Source: Bisbaumannia sp015645095
GTDB lineage: Bacteria; Pseudomonadota; Gammaproteobacteria; Pseudomonadales; Halomonadaceae
NCBI GenBank assembly: GCA_036871055.1
Contig: CP141893.1
Coordinates: 3,348,001-3,412,000 of the forward strand
Reading direction: 5' to 3'
Length of the DNA stretch: 64,000 nt
The translations under genes were made by a program, and so were the position numbers. Position 1 is the first letter of the stretch, and each line of letters begins with the position of its first letter. The notes beneath the pieces were generated by a model. The model saw only the letters and a list, made by a program, of their open reading frames with translations. It ran no database searches and was not told the origin of the DNA. Below, one piece after another: positions 60,410 through 64,000 of this stretch.

Positions 60410-60518
60410 CTGTTAACAGCCCGCGGATGCCTGGCGCCAGCCCAGAGCCGCCGTCGCTTGAAGCGGGCTGGCTACGCTTTGACCATCCCTGGACGCTTCT
60501 GCCTGCGAGGCCCGAGCC

Positions 60519-62528
60519 GTGACGCTGCCCCCCCTGCGCCCCCTGACCCAGGCCAGCCTGGACTGGCGAGCCGATGACACCCTGGCCGCGGCCCCCCACT
60601 CGACCCACTTCGACGACGTCTACTTCTCCCGCCACGACGGCCGCGCCGAGACCGAGCATGTGTTTATCGCCGCCAATGACCTGCCGCGGCGCTTCCGGGA
60701 GTGGCGGGAGCCGCGGCCCTTCGTGATCGGCGAGACCGGCTTCGGCACCGGCCTCAACATGCTCTGCGCCTGGGCCTGCTTCCGCGCCCAGGCCCCGGCC
60801 GGGGCACGCCTGCACCTGGTCTCCACCGAGCTCTTCCCGCTGCGCCGCGACGACCTGGCCCGGGCCCTGGCGGCCTGGCCCGAGTTCGCCGAGCCCGCGG
60901 TGCGACTGGTCGACCAGTGGCCGGAGCCGCTGCCCGGGGTGCATCGCCTGTGGCTCGACGAGCGGGTCACCCTGGACCTGCACTTCGGCGATAGCGCCGA
61001 CTGCCTGTGGCAGCTGGAGGGCCGGGTGGACGCCTGGTTCCTGGACGGCTTCGCCCCGGCCAAGAACCCCGAGATGTGGCACCCGGCCCTCTTCGAGGCC
61101 ATGGCGGCCCGCTCCCGCCCCGGCGCCAGCTTCGCCACCTTCACCTGCGCCGGGGTGGTCAAGCGCGGCCTCAAGGCGGCGGGCTTCGCCTGGCGAAAGG
61201 TGCCCGGCTTCGGCCGCAAGCGGGAGATGCTGGCCGGCGAGATCGCGGCGCCGCCCCGGGACGACACCCGCCGTCGCACGCCCTGGTTCACCCCACCGCC
61301 GGCACGCCCGGCCCACCGCATCGCGGTGGTGGGTGCCGGCCTGGCCGGCACCACGGTGGCCGAGGCCCTGGCCCGGCGCGGCGTGGCGGTGACCCTGCTC
61401 GACCCCGCCGGCATCGCCGCCGGCGCCTCCGGCAACCGTCAGGGGGCCCTCTACGTCAAGCTGGCCGCCGAGACCAACGACCAGAGCCGGGTCTACCTGG
61501 CGGGGCTGCTGCACAGTCGCCGCTTCCTGGCCCACCGCGACCCGGACCAGGCCCTGTGGCAGCCCAGCGGCGTGGTGCAGCTGGCCAGGGACGAGCGGGA
61601 GGCCCGACGCCAGGCGCGCTTCCTCGATCACCACCCCTTGCCGGCCTCGGTGGTGGAGGGCCTCGATGCCGAGACCCTGGCCCGGCGCTGCGGCCTGAGC
61701 GGTGAGCTGGCCCCCGGCTGCGGCGGCCTGGACTACCCGGCGGCGGGCTGGGTGCGCCCCCGGGCCCTCTGCGCCCGGCTGGCGGCCACCCCGGGCATCG
61801 ACCATCGCCCCCTGGCCGTGGAGGCCCTCGCCCCGGAAGGCGAGGGCTGGCGACTGGCGCTCGCGGATGGGGAGAGCCTGGTGGTGGATCAGGTGGTACT
61901 GGCCAATGCCCGGGCCGCCAATCGCTTCGCCCAGAGCACCGCCCTGCCGCTCCAGGCGATCCGCGGCCAGGTGAGCGAACTGCCCCTCCCCGAGGGAGCC
62001 CCGGCGCCGACCCGAGTGATCTGCGCCGGCGGCTATCTGCCACCGCCCCTGGACGGGGTGCTGACCTTCGGCGCCACCTTCGCCCCCAACGACGCAAGCG
62101 ATGAAATACGGGAGGCGGACCACGCCGCCAACCTGGCGGAGCTCGAGGCCACCCTGCCCGGCTATGTGGCGGCGCTGCGCGAAGCCGGCGCCGAGCCGGC
62201 ACCCTCACACCTGGCGGGTCGCGCCGCGGTGCGCGCGGCCAGCCCCGACAAGAGCCCCTATGCCGGGCCGCTGCCGGACGCCGAGGCCTGGCGGCGCGAC
62301 TATGCGCCCCTCGCCAAGGACGCCAAGCGCATCCCCGAGCTTCCGGGGCGCCACCATCCGGGGCTCTGGATCAGCGCCGCCCACGGCTCCCGGGGCCTGG
62401 CCAGCGCGCCGCTGTGTGCCGAGCTGCTGGCCTCGATGCTCTGCGACGAGCCCCTGCCGCTGCCCCGCGACCTGGTGGATCACCTGCACCCAGGGCGGCG
62501 GCTGATTCGCGAGCTGATTCGCGGCTAG
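60519..62528 (+). CDS. mnmC: Bifunctional tRNA mnm5s2U methyltransferase/oxidoreductase MnmC
   Basis: Completes 5-methylaminomethyl-2-thiouridine at the tRNA wobble base. 669 residues. N-terminal methyltransferase (MnmC2) about 1-245: HFDDVYFSRHDGRAETEHVF, FVIGETGFGTGLNML, FLDGFAPAKNPEMW. C-terminal FAD-dependent demodification domain (MnmC1) from about 265: RIAVVGAGLAGTTVAEALAR, GASGNRQGALYVKL. The start is GTG at 60519 with GAGG upstream; no better ATG is near. Stop overlaps the convergent DMT gene by 4 bp. Confidence 0.95.
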   Translation: MTLPPLRPLTQASLDWRADDTLAAAPHSTHFDDVYFSRHDGRAETEHVFIAANDLPRRFREWREPRPFVIGETGFGTGLNMLCAWACFRAQAPAGARLHLVSTELFPLRRDDLARALAAWPEFAEPAVRLVDQWPEPLPGVHRLWLDERVTLDLHFGDSADCLWQLEGRVDAWFLDGFAPAKNPEMWHPALFEAMAARSRPGASFATFTCAGVVKRGLKAAGFAWRKVPGFGRKREMLAGEIAAPPRDDTRRRTPWFTPPPARPAHRIAVVGAGLAGTTVAEALARRGVAVTLLDPAGIAAGASGNRQGALYVKLAAETNDQSRVYLAGLLHSRRFLAHRDPDQALWQPSGVVQLARDEREARRQARFLDHHPLPASVVEGLDAETLARRCGLSGELAPGCGGLDYPAAGWVRPRALCARLAATPGIDHRPLAVEALAPEGEGWRLALADGESLVVDQVVLANARAANRFAQSTALPLQAIRGQVSELPLPEGAPAPTRVICAGGYLPPPLDGVLTFGATFAPNDASDEIREADHAANLAELEATLPGYVAALREAGAEPAPSHLAGRAAVRAASPDKSPYAGPLPDAEAWRRDYAPLAKDAKRIPELPGRHHPGLWISAAHGSRGLASAPLCAELLASMLCDEPLPLPRDLVDHLHPGRRLIRELIRG

Positions 62529-63448
62529 CCCGCCGACGCCTGGCTGCCGTCACGACCTGCCCGTGGCCCCAGCCGGCCGCTGCCGATCAGGGCGCCGCCG
62601 CAGATCAGCAGGGCGGCGATCAGCAGGGTCGGGCCGGCAGCGGCCAGGCCCGCGGCGATCAGCACCAGAGTGGAGAGCAGCGGCGTCGCGTAGGAGAGCA
62701 GCCCCAGCAGGCGCACCTGCCCCCGCTTCATGCCCAGGTCCCAGGTAAAGAAGGCACTGCCCACCGGGCCCAGCCCCAGGGCCAGGATGGCCCAGAGATT
62801 GGCGCCCTCGGGCCAGCCGCGGGGCTCCCAGGCCAGGTGACAGAGCAGTGCCAGCAGCGCCGCCCCCAGACAGTTCCAGGCCACCGCCGCGGTGGGGATC
62901 CGCGCCAGCAGCCGCGAGGCCACCGAGTAGCCGCCCCAGATAAAGGCCGCGGCGAAGGCCGCCAGGTAGCCCGGCGCGTACTCCCCCGCCCAGTCGAGGC
63001 CCTCCGGCCCCACCAGCAGCGCCGCGCCGAGGAAGCCGCAGCCTCCCCCCAGCAGATGGATGCCACGCAACCGCTCCCCCGGCAGCAACCAGCCGGCGAA
63101 AATCACGATCAGCAGCGGCCAGAGGTAGCTGATCAGGCCGGCATTGGCCGCCGGCGCGTTCTGCTGGGCGACGAAATAGCAGAGGTGGTAGCCGAACAGG
63201 CCGCCGATGCCCAGCGCCCAGCCCGCCGGGGGCTGACGCAGGGCCGCGGCCAGGGCCGGCCCCTCGCCGCGGACCAGGAACACCAGCAGCGCCAGGCCGC
63301 CGGCCAGGCCGAAGCAGAGCGCGGTGAGCAGGAAGGGTGGCACCGGGCCGGCCCACTGGGTAAACAGCGCCAGGGTCGCCCAACTAAGGACGGTACTGGC
63401 ACCCCACAGGGTGGCGCGGCGCGCCTCGGCGGGGGATACGGCCGACAT
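62525..63448 (-). CDS. EamA/DMT-family transporter
   Basis: A 307-residue inner-membrane protein with ten TM helices in two EamA repeats (ATLWGASTVLSWATLALF; PGYLAAFAAAFIWGGYSVAS). NAPAANAGLISYLWPLLIVI and SYATPLLSTLVLIAAGLAAA are the conserved repeat ends of aromatic-amino-acid-exporter-like (YddG-type) members. Substrate not certain. It follows the AraC-type gene on the same strand with the duplicated fragment between. Confidence 0.88.
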   Translation of the reverse strand: MSAVSPAEARRATLWGASTVLSWATLALFTQWAGPVPPFLLTALCFGLAGGLALLVFLVRGEGPALAAALRQPPAGWALGIGGLFGYHLCYFVAQQNAPAANAGLISYLWPLLIVIFAGWLLPGERLRGIHLLGGGCGFLGAALLVGPEGLDWAGEYAPGYLAAFAAAFIWGGYSVASRLLARIPTAAVAWNCLGAALLALLCHLAWEPRGWPEGANLWAILALGLGPVGSAFFTWDLGMKRGQVRLLGLLSYATPLLSTLVLIAAGLAAAGPTLLIAALLICGGALIGSGRLGPRAGRDGSQASAG

Positions 63449-63510
63449 CGCGGGTGCTCCATTCGGGAATCAGGCGCCCAGTGTGGTCGCAGGCCAGGGG
63501 CCCTGGCTTG

Positions 63511-63610
63511 TCGATTTCGGCCATCAAGATCCGCGACGGAAATCGCTTGGCGTGATACCCCGCCAGCGGCGGCCAGTGGCAAGAGTGACGGCTGAACTGG
63601 GCGCCGTCGG
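63511..63610 (-). pseudogene. Tandem duplicate of the AraC-type gene 3' end
   Basis: The stretch is a second copy of the last 90 bases of the regulator gene and its trailer (63615-63706), with substitutions and an insertion of about 10 bases. On the minus strand it starts ADGAQFSRH like the intact copy and then loses frame; after the insertion W-R-G-I-T-P-S-D-F-R-R-G reads on in another frame. It is non-coding debris of an unequal duplication. Confidence 0.8.
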
Positions 63611-63626
63611 CTATCGATTTCGGCCA

Positions 63627-64000
63627 TCAAGCCCCGCGGCGAAAGTCGCTTGGCGTGATGCCCCGCCAGCGGCGGAAGTGCCGGCTGAACTGGGCGCCAT
63701 CGGCGAAGCCGCAGGCCAGGGCGATCTCGGTGATCGAGGCCTCGCCCTCGGCCATCAGCCGGGCGGCCCGGGCCAGGCGCTGGTGCGTGAGCCACTGCCA
63801 GGGGGTCAGGCCAGTGAGGGCGGAGAGGCTGCGCCTCAGCTGGCGCTCGGAGAGATGCGAGACCTCGGCCAGCCCGGCCAGGTCCCAGGGGGCCGCCGGA
63901 TCGGCCTGTACCCGCCGGGTCAGCCGCGCCATATTGAGGCGCGGGCCGTTCCAGGGCGGCGCGGCACCGAGTCGCGCCAGCAGGGTCCTGTCGTCCAGCC
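63627..64000 (-). CDS. AraC-family transcriptional regulator (5' end beyond window)
   Basis: The last 124 residues lie in the window. Two HTH units of the AraC/XylS domain: WDLAGLAEVSHLSERQLRRS with LSALTGLTPWQWLTHQRLAR, and ASITEIALACGFADGAQFSR with HFRRWRGITPSDFRR. The frame is open to base 64000 (LARLGAAPPWNGPRLN ahead of the internal ATG at 63932), so the real start lies outside. Next to the DMT exporter on the same strand, a common regulator/exporter pairing. Confidence 0.88.
   Translation of the reverse strand, partial: LDDRTLLARLGAAPPWNGPRLNMARLTRRVQADPAAPWDLAGLAEVSHLSERQLRRSLSALTGLTPWQWLTHQRLARAARLMAEGEASITEIALACGFADGAQFSRHFRRWRGITPSDFRRGA

Noticed and set aside
1..64000. tRNA, rRNA, CRISPR array or prophage
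   Set aside because: No cloverleaf-like tRNA, no rRNA segment, no regularly spaced repeat array and no phage structural genes were seen on either strand.

Overview
The window is about 64 kb of high-GC (mostly mid-60s %) gammaproteobacterial chromosome. A BetT-type choline transporter, a split guaB/guaA pair, a glrK-qseG-glrR operon, YghU, YeeN-type YebC and the rnm/yciO/yciI group together point to a moderately halophilic bacterium of the Halomonas type. That assignment is inference from gene content; no rRNA or tRNA gene was seen. Genes are densely packed on both strands and most long overlapping reading frames are GC-rich shadows.

Layout. 1-4.2 kb: ABC exporter (cut by the window edge) divergent from soxR across a near-perfect sox box, then betT. 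4.2-7.2 kb: GNAT enzyme, remnant of a YCII protein, a three-gene DUF2589/zinc-ribbon operon, META lipoprotein. 7.3-13.5 kb: PqaA-like hydrolase, FAD oxidoreductase and a 1040-residue HTH/degenerate-cyclase/STAND-ATPase regulator. 13.6-25.5 kb: housekeeping and envelope genes (BFN-PDZ protein, rhomboid, YeeN-like protein, RIO kinase, dbpA, patatin, PhzF, LysR, RlpA-like, yghU, cold-shock gene, PsiE). 25.6-27.3 kb: one complete IS1380-family element with visible ends and target duplication. 27.5-35 kb: a metallo-hydrolase behind a second MerR-type 19-bp-spacer promoter, then RpiR regulator, polyamine-type ABC transporter and a DmpA/BapA-type aminopeptidase. 35.1-39.5 kb: an AT-rich OLD-family ATPase/TOPRIM gene beside a PD-(D/E)XK-like protein and a K+ channel. 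39.7-47.1 kb: rlmA, a zeta-toxin-like kinase coupled to a 49-residue ORF, guaA, guaB, a PRC-barrel protein and xseA. 47.2-53.2 kb: glrR, qseG, glrK, then 1.26 kb without protein genes, then argA. 53.4-64 kb: Pit/DUF47 phosphate transport, CYTH protein, a zinc-ribbon K+ channel, e(P4)-type phosphatase, yciO, rnm, yciI, mnmC, a DMT transporter and a partial AraC regulator.

The most interesting region is 50.68-51.74 kb, upstream of glrK. It holds two transcription units in the same direction. Each has a consensus sigma-54 promoter (GG-N10-GC) and a CGTCG-N8-CGACG palindrome exactly 98 bp upstream of the -24 element. Each ends in a Rho-independent terminator preceded by the same 16-nt block. In enterobacteria the sRNA gene glmY sits upstream of glrK and is driven by sigma-54 and GlrR, whose known site is TGTC-N10-GACA. 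I read this region as a pair of sibling small RNAs under GlrKR control, functionally like GlmY/GlmZ but without recognisable sequence identity.

Other points: a probable SoxR or MerR-type micro-regulon (ABC exporter and metallo-hydrolase); repeated GACAGGA operator candidates between the RpiR regulator and its transporter operon; an IS insertion into a dispersed intergenic repeat whose intact relative lies 12 kb away; and several gene remnants (YCII C-terminus, duplicated AraC 3' end).
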